From VFMC01 sp040398525 (lineage in GTDB: Bacteria; Actinomycetota; Acidimicrobiia; Acidimicrobiales; Ilumatobacteraceae), in assembly GCA_040398525.1 (NCBI GenBank), contig JBBATY010000008.1, positions 1-64,000 of the forward strand: 64,000 bases of DNA. Direction: 5' to 3'. The notes under the pieces are model-generated. The model did not search any database and had not been told where the DNA came from. It was given only the letters and a program-made list of their open reading frames with translations. A program made the translations under genes and the position numbers. This document shows positions 1-6,839 of the stretch, piece after piece (the stretch's first letter is position 1; every line of letters starts with the position of its first letter).

Positions 1-408
1 TTCCCCGACAGCTCGGTCGGCCGGGTGGCGCTCGCCCCGAGCGACTACCCCGACGGCCGCGAGGGCGATGTGCTCACCGTCGAGTTCACCGTGTGCGGCA
101 TCCCCTGCCTCGGCCTCAACGGTGGCCCCGTGTTCCAGCAGTCGGAGGCGTTCTCGTTCCAGATCGCCACCGACGACCAGGCCGAGACCGACCGGCTGTG
201 GGACGCGATCGTCGACAACGGTGGCGCGGAGAGCGCCTGCGGGTGGTGCAAGGACCGCTGGGGTGTGTCGTGGCAAATCACCCCGCGTGCGCTCAGCGAC
301 GGGATGGCCGACCCCGACCCATTGGCGGCCAAGCGAGTGTTCGAGGCGATGATGACGATGGGCAAGATCGACGTCGCTGCCATCGAGCGGGCCCGTCGGG
401 GCGACTGA
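1..408 (+). CDS. VOC-superfamily protein (PhnB / 3-dmu-9-3-mt-like), 5' end outside window
   Basis: The reading frame is open from base 1, so the start lies upstream and about 135 residues are visible. The pattern FPDSSVG, then GREGDVLTVEF, then LNGGP, then an acidic stretch ending in DRLWDAI is that of PhnB-like VOC proteins, whose usual length is 150-160 residues; probably only one short beta-alpha-beta module is missing. Members of this family bind metal or small ligands and most have no assigned reaction, so no substrate is proposed. The next gene converges on it after 15 bases. An internal GTG at 25 could be mistaken for a start, but the family motif begins before it. Confidence 0.8.
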   Translation, partial: FPDSSVGRVALAPSDYPDGREGDVLTVEFTVCGIPCLGLNGGPVFQQSEAFSFQIATDDQAETDRLWDAIVDNGGAESACGWCKDRWGVSWQITPRALSDGMADPDPLAAKRVFEAMMTMGKIDVAAIERARRGD

Positions 409-423
409 GCGCCTGCCGGCGCG

Positions 424-987
424 TCAGTCCCACAGCACGTAGAGCGCCACCAGGGGTGTGTTGCCGGCGACTGCGGAATGGAGGTCGCCCGGGTGGTTGT
501 AGATCACCATGTCGGGCCCGACCTGCCGGAACCCGTCGTGGCCGCCGTAGCGCCAGTCGCCGTGCCCGGCGAGCGTGAGGTAGAGCTCGTGCGGTGGGTG
601 CGAGTGGAGTGGATAGGTGCACCCGGGCCTGATGTACATGACACCGACCGTGAGGCCGTCGAGGTCGCGGACTTCATCGAGCGGCGCCAGGGCGATGTCG
701 GCACCGTGATCGTCGGTGCGGAACGTCGTCTCCCACGGCAGCAGCGGTGCCACCTCGACGAAGTGACGGCCGAGCGGTGTGGCGTCGACGTGCTGGAGGG
801 TGTCGAGCGCCGGCAGCCAACCGGCCTCGAACGCCAGCGCGCCCGACTGCTCGACGGCTCGTTCGAACGCAGCTGCACCGACGGCTGCAGGTGCAGTGAC
901 GGCCAACTCGCTCAACCGTTTCGCGCAGGCGCCGAGGAACGAGTGGATCGGGTCGGCGCTGCTGGCGGAGCGTTGGTCGGAGCTCAC
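424..987 (-). CDS. DMSP-lyase-family cupin (DddL/DddQ/DddW-like)
   Basis: This 187-residue protein has an alpha-helical N-terminal half and a C-terminal cupin barrel. Cupin motif 1 reads H128-S-H130 followed by E134 and Y136; motif 2 supplies H170. The H, H, E, H metal set plus the tyrosine is the arrangement of the cupin DMSP lyases, which split dimethylsulfoniopropionate into DMS and acrylate with a bound metal. The N-terminal helical extension also fits that family rather than a generic small cupin. The start is a GTG at 987. It lies 10 bases downstream of the GNAT gene on the same strand, so the two are probably co-transcribed. True DMSP activity is an inference: many relatives in this family are untested. 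Confidence 0.7.
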   Translation of the reverse strand: MSSDQRSASSADPIHSFLGACAKRLSELAVTAPAAVGAAAFERAVEQSGALAFEAGWLPALDTLQHVDATPLGRHFVEVAPLLPWETTFRTDDHGADIALAPLDEVRDLDGLTVGVMYIRPGCTYPLHSHPPHELYLTLAGHGDWRYGGHDGFRQVGPDMVIYNHPGDLHSAVAGNTPLVALYVLWD

Positions 988-997
988 GGTGCTCGTC

Positions 998-1576
998 CTA
1001 CTCGCTCGCCTCGACGACCGTGGAGACGACCCAACGGTGCTTGCCGATCAGTCGGTCGCGTTGGAACCCGAGCTGTTCGTAGGTGGACAGCGCGCCGTTG
1101 TAGAGGAACCCTGCAGGCACCGCCCCGGCCGGCTCCGGGTAGCCCTCGACCCGACCACCGCCGAGCGCAGCGATCATCTGCAGCGCACCCTCGAGCGCGG
1201 CGTGGGCCACGCCCTGCCTGCGGTAGCCCTTCGCCGAGTAGCAGCAGGCGATGCGCCAGTCGGGAAGCGTGATCATCGTGCCCTCGTATGCGGCGCGGCT
1301 CTTGATGCGGGGCAGGTCGTCGGCGGGGCCGAACTGGCACCAGCCGATGCACGAGCCCTCGTCGAACACCAATGCGGCGTGCGCGGTCCCCGCCATCACC
1401 CTGGCTTCTTTGCGCGCCCGGTTGATCGCCGCGTGGTCGTCGGTCTTGGCCAGCCCCTCGGGGTGGAAGCCCATGCACCAACAGCCGCTCGGGAACCCGT
1501 CGCAATGCTCGACCAACTGCGCGAACGCTGGCCACGTCGATGCGTCGAGCGCACGCACCTGCCATGTCGCGGCCAT
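998..1576 (-). CDS. GNAT-family N-acetyltransferase
   Basis: This 192-residue protein has the acetyl-CoA loop of GNAT enzymes at about residues 114-130 (YSAKGYRRQGVA, the Q/R-x-x-G-x-A motif) after a beta-strand containing IACCYS. It is somewhat longer than a minimal GNAT (about 150 residues) because of a Cys-rich N-terminal segment (GCWCMGFHPEG, about 31-41) that is recurrent in an uncharacterised actinobacterial GNAT subgroup. The substrate cannot be read from sequence. It starts at an ATG and lies directly upstream of the DMSP-lyase-like gene. Confidence 0.8.
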   Translation of the reverse strand: MAATWQVRALDASTWPAFAQLVEHCDGFPSGCWCMGFHPEGLAKTDDHAAINRARKEARVMAGTAHAALVFDEGSCIGWCQFGPADDLPRIKSRAAYEGTMITLPDWRIACCYSAKGYRRQGVAHAALEGALQMIAALGGGRVEGYPEPAGAVPAGFLYNGALSTYEQLGFQRDRLIGKHRWVVSTVVEASE

Positions 1577-1674
1577 CCCCGAACGCTAGCCCGATGGGCA
1601 GCGCGCGCCTTACGGATGCAGCATGGTCACGTCCCGCGCGGCAACCGACGAGGCCGCTCGGCCGCGCCCCTGGT

Positions 1675-2994
1675 TCAGGCGGCGGGGCGGATGTGGTGGC
1701 CGATGCGAGTGCCGTCGGGTCGGTAGATGTCCCAGGTGCCGTCACCCCGGCGGACGGTGCGGTAACCGCGGTGCTTCCATCGGTGGTGGTGCCCACAACC
1801 TCGTCCGGCATTGGACGGATCGGTCGGCCCGGCGGTGGAGTAGGGGACACTGTGGTCGGTCTGGCAGCGCTGGGTGGGAACGTTGCAGCCGACCCAGAAA
1901 CAGCTCCGGTCGCCCAGGATCGCTGCGTCCTTCGCGCCGCCACGGAACAACCGTGACCTGCGCCCGAGGTGGGTGACCACCCCGCGACCGTCGGTGAGGA
2001 CGCCGCGGAACCGGCCGACCACCAGCGCGGCGGCCATCACCTCGCCCGGCAGCTGCACCCCGTCGACCGTCTCACAGTGCCGGATGAGCACCTCGCTGGC
2101 CGACGGGTGGGGCACCTCCTCGCCGGCCATGCGCCGCAGCCAGTCCTCGGCGGTGGCCTGGTCGACACGGATGTTCACCAACGGCTCGACCCCGATCACC
2201 GCGGGTGCGCCAGCTGCGGCGGTGACCATGATCGCCTGCAACGCGTCGAAGCGGCGTTGCTGCGAGGTGCGTGGCAGTTCGTGGGTCGTCACCTCGTCGC
2301 GACCGGTCCGGAACCGCGCCTCGTCGACATCGGCAAGGAACTCGGCGTCGGTGAACCGTTCGAGGATCTCGCGCAGCAGCACGGCATCCGCAGCCCCGCA
2401 CTGCCCGGTGATCACCCCCTGGGCTCCGACGATGCGGATCCGCACGGCACGGCTCGCATGCGCGTCGGCCTCCGACCGGACGGCACCGTCCGGGTCGGCC
2501 AACGCCTCCCAACGGCGCAACACCCGTTCCACATCGCTGAACCAGCCGAGACGGACCACCCCGACCAGCAGGTCGATGTCGGCGCGCAACTGGTGGCGCA
2601 CACGCGGGTTCGCCCACAGGCGACCGAACACGTCCAACACATCGACCGGCACCTCGCCGGCCAGGCATGCATCCCGCAGCACCGGCAGCGCGTCGAGCAC
2701 CGCGCCGTTGCGCGAGATCCGCAACGCGGTCGTCGGCGACACGTTCAATGCTGCCTGCTCCCACGCCCGCACCGTCCGGTGACCGTCCGCGCGGAACAGA
2801 CCCGACTCGCCGGCCCGGGCCACGCCCATCGCCAACACCGACTCCACCCGGCGCCGCAACCGCTCGACATCGGCCAGCACCCGCTCGAGCTCGGGCCCGT
2901 CGAGGCCCGCCAACTCCTCCGCCGACGGCAACCCATCCACCACGGGCCCGCCGGCCGCCCCGGGATCTTCCACGGCGTCTTTCACCACATCCAT
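1675..2994 (-). CDS. DUF222 / HNH endonuclease domain protein (13E12 type)
   Basis: The 439-residue product has an N-terminal helical DUF222 region (about 20-330) and a C-terminal HNH nuclease finger starting near residue 362. Two Cys flank the first beta strand (C365, C370), followed by the DH pair (380-381) and a HHH cluster (402-404), as expected for the metal-binding His-Me finger. These proteins are abundant, often multi-copy, in actinobacteria; their targets are unknown and no restriction or toxin partner is adjacent here. It starts at the ATG at 2992-2994. Upstream lies a 220-base region with strong inverted and direct repeats, which may regulate it. Confidence 0.88.
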   Translation of the reverse strand: MDVVKDAVEDPGAAGGPVVDGLPSAEELAGLDGPELERVLADVERLRRRVESVLAMGVARAGESGLFRADGHRTVRAWEQAALNVSPTTALRISRNGAVLDALPVLRDACLAGEVPVDVLDVFGRLWANPRVRHQLRADIDLLVGVVRLGWFSDVERVLRRWEALADPDGAVRSEADAHASRAVRIRIVGAQGVITGQCGAADAVLLREILERFTDAEFLADVDEARFRTGRDEVTTHELPRTSQQRRFDALQAIMVTAAAGAPAVIGVEPLVNIRVDQATAEDWLRRMAGEEVPHPSASEVLIRHCETVDGVQLPGEVMAAALVVGRFRGVLTDGRGVVTHLGRRSRLFRGGAKDAAILGDRSCFWVGCNVPTQRCQTDHSVPYSTAGPTDPSNAGRGCGHHHRWKHRGYRTVRRGDGTWDIYRPDGTRIGHHIRPAA

Positions 2995-3080
2995 GTCTGC
3001 ACCATACGCAAGGGGTGTCGCAGGGATTCCGGGCCGACGACTTCCAGTGCCCGGTGGGGATCGGCCCTCCGCCGAGTGCT

Positions 3081-3121
3081 GTAGTCGCGACTACATACGG
3101 AGTGTATGTAGCTGTGACTAC
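3081..3121. repeat. 41-bp nested inverted repeat
   Basis: The stretch begins with the perfect 14-base palindrome GTAGTCGCGACTAC (3081-3094). It also contains the perfect arms CTACATAC / GTATGTAG (3091-3098 and 3104-3111) around a 5-base loop. The outer arms GTAGTC (3081-3086) and GACTAC (3116-3121) also pair, so the whole block folds back on itself apart from a four-base mismatch per arm. It lies 87-127 bases upstream of the DUF222/HNH start and downstream of the peroxiredoxin-like gene. No T-tract follows on either strand, so an operator or recombination site is more likely than a simple terminator. Confidence 0.7.
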
Positions 3122-3145
3122 GGAGCGTCGAGGTCGCCGACGTCG

Positions 3146-3204
3146 CCTCGACCTCCGTCGGCTGCCGAACCGAGTGCCTCGACCTCCGTCAGCTGCCGAA
3201 CCGA
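3146..3204. repeat. Two tandem 28-base direct repeats, period 31
   Basis: Units at 3146-3173 and 3177-3204 both run from CCTCGACCTCCGTC to GCTGCCGAACCGA and differ at one base (G at 3160 versus A at 3191). They are separated by GTG. They sit just beyond the 3' end of the peroxiredoxin-like gene. No function can be assigned from sequence. Confidence 0.65.
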
Positions 3205-3215
3205 ATCGCCCCGGG

Positions 3216-3764
3216 TCAGTCGAGCGCAGCGAGCAGGTCGTCGACCGGCGGCCGGGCGTCGGGCGACGCGGGCAGCGACAGGTAGCGCAGGCGGCCGTCG
3301 CGGCCGATCACCGCATCGGCGCCGAGTTGGTAGATGTCCTCGGTCGAGCGCTGCAGTCGCCGCCCGGAGCGCACCAGTCGGGCGTACATCCGCAGGGTGC
3401 CGAGCGACCACACCCGCCGCCGTGTGCCACGCTCCGCGCCGAGCATGCGGTAGAGCCGAAGGGAGGTGTCGCTGACGAAGGTGAACGGCACGCCGAGGTG
3501 GCTGCGATGCGCGTCCAGTCGGGCCGGGTCGGCGAAGGTGACGACGACGATCTCGGCGTCACAGAACCGGTCGAGGTGCTCGCCCACGGCGAGCACGTGC
3601 TCCTGGCAGGGCAGTCAAGCGAGGTGGCGGTGCAGCACCAGCACCAGCGGTCGGCCACGCTGCTCGCTCGGCCGCCACGGCGACCCCCGATGGTCGACCA
3701 GGTCGACGTCGGGGACGAGGTCGCCCACCCGGAGGGCGGGCACGGAGCGCTGGTGGTCGGCCAT
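3216..3764 (-). CDS. Peroxiredoxin-like AhpC/TSA protein, probable selenoprotein (in-frame TGA = U50)
   Basis: Read through one TGA (3615-3617), this is a complete 182-residue thioredoxin-fold protein of the AhpC-TSA_2 / PRXL2-like type. The start is the ATG at 3762-3764, with GAGGAG about 8 bases upstream. Strand 1 and the active-site helix read LVLVLHRHLA-U50-LPC53-QEHVL. Relatives have CxxC at this place, so the TGA falls exactly on the peroxidatic residue and gives UxxC. Downstream follow the typical VVVTFADPARLDAH and VPFTFVSDTSLRLYRMLGA blocks and the RVWSLGT segment. The reading frame is intact on both sides, with no other defect, which argues against a pseudogene. Role inferred: thiol/selenol peroxide reductase. 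It is divergent from the CDP-alcohol phosphotransferase gene. An ordinary gene caller would report only residues after the stop (start near 3596). Confidence 0.78.
3576..3596 (-). promoter_or_regulatory. Candidate bSECIS hairpin of the peroxiredoxin-like selenoprotein
   Basis: On the minus strand, 18 bases after the TGA, GTGCTCGCC pairs perfectly with GGCGAGCAC around a GTG loop. The loop lies 27 nt after the UGA and starts with G, in keeping with the loose bacterial SECIS consensus (short apical loop with an early G, at a moderate distance 3' of UGA). It lies inside coding sequence. Hairpins are common in GC-rich DNA, so this supports but does not prove Sec insertion. Confidence 0.5.
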
Positions 3765-3780
3765 GTTCGGTCTCCTCGCA

Positions 3781-3819
3781 GTTCGGGTGGTGCGGTTCGG
3801 GTGGTGCAGTTCGGGTGGT
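3781..3819. repeat. Three iteron-like 14-base direct repeats in a divergent promoter region
   Basis: GTTCGGGTGGTGC(G/A) occurs at 3781-3794 and 3795-3808, and a third partial copy (GTTCGGGTGGT) at 3809-3819, in strict 14-base phase. The block lies between the divergent peroxiredoxin-like (start 3764) and CDP-alcohol phosphotransferase (start 3855) genes, which are only 90 bases apart. It could be a multi-copy regulator site. Confidence 0.65.
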
Positions 3820-3854
3820 CGCTGGTGCATCGTCCCGCATGCCATCGTGATGCG

Positions 3855-4466
3855 GTGATCGACCAGCAGCTGCGGGCGACGAAGGACCGTATCGTCGAAC
3901 CGGTCGTGCGGCGCCTCCCATCGGCCGTCACGCCGGGTCGGTTGACCCTGATGTCATTGCTCGGTGGTGCAGCAGCCGGATTGCTGGCGGCCTCCGGGTG
4001 GCAGTGGTGGGCCCTGGCTGCATGGCTCGCCAGTCGACTGTGCGACGGCCTCGACGGAGCGGTGGCCCGTCGGAGTGGTCGCCAGAGCGACCTCGGCGGG
4101 TACCTCGACCTGATGGCCGACGCCGTCGGGTACGTGGCGGTGCCGCTCGGCGTCGCGGCCGCGCAGGCCGACCGGGGCGCGTGGGTGGCGTGCGCCGTGC
4201 TGCTGGCCTCGTTCTACGTGAACGTGATGTCGTGGGCGCTCCTGTCGGCCATCGCCGCCACGCGTGCCGTGGCAGCCGACGGGCGGGAATCGCTGACCAC
4301 GGTGCACATGCCGGTCGGTCTCGTCGAGGGCGCCGAGACGATCGTGCTGTTCGCCGTGATGCTGGCCTGGCCCGGCGGTGCGCAGGTGGTGTGCTGGGTG
4401 ATGGCAGCTCTCGTTGTGGTCACGGTCGTGCAGCGGTTGGCGTGGGCAGCGAGGGCCCTGCGGTGA
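3855..4466 (+). CDS. CDP-alcohol phosphatidyltransferase family protein
   Basis: This 203-residue integral membrane enzyme starts at a GTG at 3855. The family motif is complete: D64-x2-D67-G68-x2-A71-R72-x8-G81-x3-D85-x3-D89, which binds the metals and the CDP group. About six hydrophobic helices surround it. Such enzymes swap CMP of a CDP-alcohol (usually CDP-diacylglycerol) for an alcohol such as inositol phosphate, glycerol phosphate or a sugar. The acceptor cannot be deduced. Its stop overlaps the start of the following acyltransferase gene by 4 bases (GTGA), so both are translated together and probably act in the same lipid or glycolipid pathway. Confidence 0.88.
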   Translation: MIDQQLRATKDRIVEPVVRRLPSAVTPGRLTLMSLLGGAAAGLLAASGWQWWALAAWLASRLCDGLDGAVARRSGRQSDLGGYLDLMADAVGYVAVPLGVAAAQADRGAWVACAVLLASFYVNVMSWALLSAIAATRAVAADGRESLTTVHMPVGLVEGAETIVLFAVMLAWPGGAQVVCWVMAALVVVTVVQRLAWAARALR

Positions 4467-5584
4467 CCACCTCCGATGACGAGCACATCGCGCCCGTTGC
4501 TCGCGACCCGTTCGTCGACCTGGTCCGTGCGGGCAGTCTGATCGTGGTGGTGCTCTACCACTGGTGCTTCACGGTGTTCGACTGGCGAGCCGACGGCCCG
4601 CACGCCACCAACCCGATCGGCTACACGCGCGGCCTGTGGCTGCTCACCTGGGCGCTGCAGGTGATGCCGCTGTTCTTCTTCGTCGGTGGTTGGGCGACGT
4701 GGTCCGGGTGGCACGCCGCCCAGGCGCGGGGCGACACGATCGCGGAGTACCTCGTCCGCCGGCTGCGCGAGATCGCCCTGCCGGCGCTGGGGCTGATCGT
4801 GGCCTGGTGGGTGATCGCCATCGTCATGGCGGCCATCTACGACATCGACTGGATGGGGCGGGTGATGCTGCTCGTGCTCAGCCCGCTGTGGTTCGCCGGC
4901 ACGTACCTGCTGGTCATCGGCGCACTGCCCCTGTGGCTGTGGCTGCACCGCCGGTTCGGGATCCTGCTGCCGGTCTGGCTGGCAGGAGCAGCGGCGCTCG
5001 TCGACGTCGCCCGCTTCTCGCACGACGTGCCCTGGGTGGGGTGGTTGAACATGGTGTTCGTGTGGGGCCTGGCATTCGTCGTCGGGTTCTCGTACGACCA
5101 CATCTGCGCGCTCGAGCGCCGACAGCAGCAGGCGATCATGTGGGTCGGACTGTTCGGCCTGATCGGGCTGGTGTGGGCGGGCCTCTACCCGGCCTCGATG
5201 GTCGGGGTGCCGGGCGACAAGTTCTCGAACATGAGCCCGCCCAGCCTGGCGATCGTCGCGCTGGCCACCTTCCAGATCGGCGCCCTGGCGCTGCTGCGGC
5301 CGTCGGTGCTCGCCCGTATGGAGCGTCCCCGCTGGGTGCGGTTCCGGACGTTGATGAACACCTACGCAATGCCGCTCTACCTGCTGCACTCCACCGGCAT
5401 GGCGATCGCCCTCTACGGGTTCTGGCGCCTCACCGGCAGACGCGCCGACACGATCGAGATCTCCGGGTTGTGGTGGGCCACCCGGCCGCTCGCCGTGGTG
5501 GTGCCCTTGCTGATCACCCTGCCCCTGCTGTGGGGCTACGGCCGCCTGCACGCCCGAGCGGAGTCCCGAGCCGCCGCCCCCTGA
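4463..5584 (+). CDS. Acyltransferase-3 (OafA-like) membrane protein
   Basis: The 373-residue protein starts at GTG 4463, overlapping the previous stop. An N-terminal segment RDPFVDLVRAGSLIVVVLYHW places the conserved membrane His at H33, and about ten transmembrane helices follow, with the FFFVGGWATW and MPLYLLHSTGMA segments typical of the family. Acyltransferase-3 proteins move acyl groups from cytoplasmic acyl-CoA to carbohydrates or lipids at the membrane. Coupling to the CDP-alcohol phosphotransferase suggests modification of a phospholipid or glycolipid; the actual acceptor is unknown. Confidence 0.85.
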   Translation: MTTSDDEHIAPVARDPFVDLVRAGSLIVVVLYHWCFTVFDWRADGPHATNPIGYTRGLWLLTWALQVMPLFFFVGGWATWSGWHAAQARGDTIAEYLVRRLREIALPALGLIVAWWVIAIVMAAIYDIDWMGRVMLLVLSPLWFAGTYLLVIGALPLWLWLHRRFGILLPVWLAGAAALVDVARFSHDVPWVGWLNMVFVWGLAFVVGFSYDHICALERRQQQAIMWVGLFGLIGLVWAGLYPASMVGVPGDKFSNMSPPSLAIVALATFQIGALALLRPSVLARMERPRWVRFRTLMNTYAMPLYLLHSTGMAIALYGFWRLTGRRADTIEISGLWWATRPLAVVVPLLITLPLLWGYGRLHARAESRAAAP

Positions 5585-5608
5585 CGAGGCGCGGCCCGAC
5601 CGAGCGGT

Positions 5609-6064
5609 TCAGTCGTGGTCGGTGCCGACCTTGCGCAGCGCCACGGCGTTCATGCAGTAGCGCAGGCCCGTCGGTGGCGGGCCGTCGGGGAAGACATGGC
5701 CGAGATGGGCGTCGCAGACGTTGCAGTTGGTCTCGACCCGCACCATGCCGTAGCTGCGGTCGACGTGGTAGGCGATCACGTCGTCGGCGACGGGCTGGGT
5801 GAACGAGGGCCAACCGGTGCCCGACTCGAACTTCTCGGCCGCATCGAACAGCAGCGTGGCGCAGCAGACACATTCGTAGGTGCCGGGCTCGAAGCGGCTG
5901 CACATGTCGCTCGAGAACGCCCGCTCGGTGCCGGCGTGGCGGGTGACCTGGTAGGCGAGCGGGTCGAGCATCGAACGCCACTCGTCGTCGGTGTGCTCGA
6001 CCCGACGCGGTGGGGCCACGTTGCCGAGGTCGGCGAGACGGATGACGTCGTTCCAGGTGGTCAT
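5609..6064 (-). CDS. msrB: Peptide-methionine (R)-S-oxide reductase
   Basis: This 151-residue protein is a full-length MsrB, which reduces methionine-R-sulfoxide in proteins. The structural zinc site is C65-x2-C68 and C114-x2-C117. The catalytic Cys is C137 in GLRYCMNAVAL, near the C-terminus, and the GTGWPSF and HLGHVFPDGP motifs are present. The catalytic residue is Cys, not Sec, although this organism appears to make selenoproteins. It lies 10 bases downstream of the TetR gene on the same strand, so the two are probably co-transcribed. Confidence 0.95.
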   Translation of the reverse strand: MTTWNDVIRLADLGNVAPPRRVEHTDDEWRSMLDPLAYQVTRHAGTERAFSSDMCSRFEPGTYECVCCATLLFDAAEKFESGTGWPSFTQPVADDVIAYHVDRSYGMVRVETNCNVCDAHLGHVFPDGPPPTGLRYCMNAVALRKVGTDHD

Positions 6065-6074
6065 GGTGCTGACC

Positions 6075-6749
6075 CTAGGCCCGGCTCGAGCTGCCCCGCC
6101 GACTCCGGCTGCGTGACGGGTGGCGGCGCATGCCCTCGACGATCATCGCGGCCATCGCGCCGGCAGCGGCCTCCGGGTCGAGCGGGCCGTCGACCGGGTC
6201 GAACTTCGCAGCGAGGGCCGGCAGGCTGAACACGCCTCCCGCTCCGTTGGCGAGCACGAACAGCATGGTCCGCTCGGGCACCGGATCGATCACACCCTCG
6301 TCCGCGAGTCGGCGCACGAGCTTGGTCGTGACGCGCATCGCCGGTGCGATGTACTGCTCGAAGATGTGGTCGAGCATGGGCGACGGGGCGACGCCTTCGT
6401 TGTTGATCAGTCGGTTCAGGTGCGGCCGACGCGCCGATGCCAGCAGGAACGCGCGGAAGCGCATCTGCAGCTCGTCGAGCGGGTCGCCGGGCAGCGGCTC
6501 GGACTCGATGATCGAGCGCATGTCGGCGAGCAGGCCGCTGAAGCCGTGGTCGACGGCTTCGAGGTAGAGCTGCTCCTTGGTGCCGAAGCGCTGGTTGATC
6601 GTCCCGTGACTGAGGCCGAGCTCGCTGTTGAGCGAGCGGAGTGACATCCCCTCGTAGCCGTGCACGGCGAAGACGCGCAACGCCGAGTCGAGGATGGCGG
6701 CATCGTCGAGGATCCTCGGTCGACCGCGGCGCTTCTGCTCGGAGGTCAC
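6075..6749 (-). CDS. TetR/AcrR-family transcriptional regulator
   Basis: The 224-residue protein has a basic N-terminus (EQKRRGRPR) and a TetR helix-turn-helix at about residues 35-57 (GMSLRSLNSELGLSHGTINQRFGTK, split here by family position). The remainder is the all-helical ligand and dimerisation domain. It is divergent from the P450 gene at 6840. The 90-base region between them contains an inverted repeat (6767-6789) with TTGACA in its centre, so it probably represses its own promoter and the P450 promoter. The ligand is unknown; the neighbours suggest a hydrophobic or aromatic substrate. Confidence 0.9.
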   Translation of the reverse strand: MTSEQKRRGRPRILDDAAILDSALRVFAVHGYEGMSLRSLNSELGLSHGTINQRFGTKEQLYLEAVDHGFSGLLADMRSIIESEPLPGDPLDELQMRFRAFLLASARRPHLNRLINNEGVAPSPMLDHIFEQYIAPAMRVTTKLVRRLADEGVIDPVPERTMLFVLANGAGGVFSLPALAAKFDPVDGPLDPEAAAGAMAAMIVEGMRRHPSRSRSRRGSSSRA

Positions 6750-6766
6750 GATGCGAGGTTACCGCG

Positions 6767-6789
6767 TGTCGATTTATTGACATACGACA
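6767..6789. promoter_or_regulatory. Probable TetR operator between TetR and P450 genes
   Basis: The arms TGTCG (6767-6771) and CGACA (6785-6789) form an inverted repeat with a 13-base centre. The centre contains ATTGACAT (6776-6783), including a TTGACA-like -35 for the P450 direction. The core ATTGACAT recurs in reverse (ATGTCAAT) at 8496-8503 in front of the FAD monooxygenase gene, consistent with one regulator for both promoters. Confidence 0.55.
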
Positions 6790-6839
6790 AGAAGGCGGCG
6801 ACCATGGGGGCGCCTGCACCGTCGCCGAGGAGGACGAGC

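Noticed and set aside
3081..3121. Simple rho-independent terminator of the peroxiredoxin-like gene
   Set aside because: No T-run follows on the minus strand, the element lies about 95 bases beyond the stop, and it contains nested palindromes unlike a single GC-rich stem.
3615..3617. Pseudogene reading of the peroxiredoxin-like gene
   Set aside because: A single TGA exactly at the catalytic Cys position, with both flanks conserved and in frame, and two similar cases in the same window, fits selenocysteine better than decay. It remains a possibility until the Sec genes are shown.
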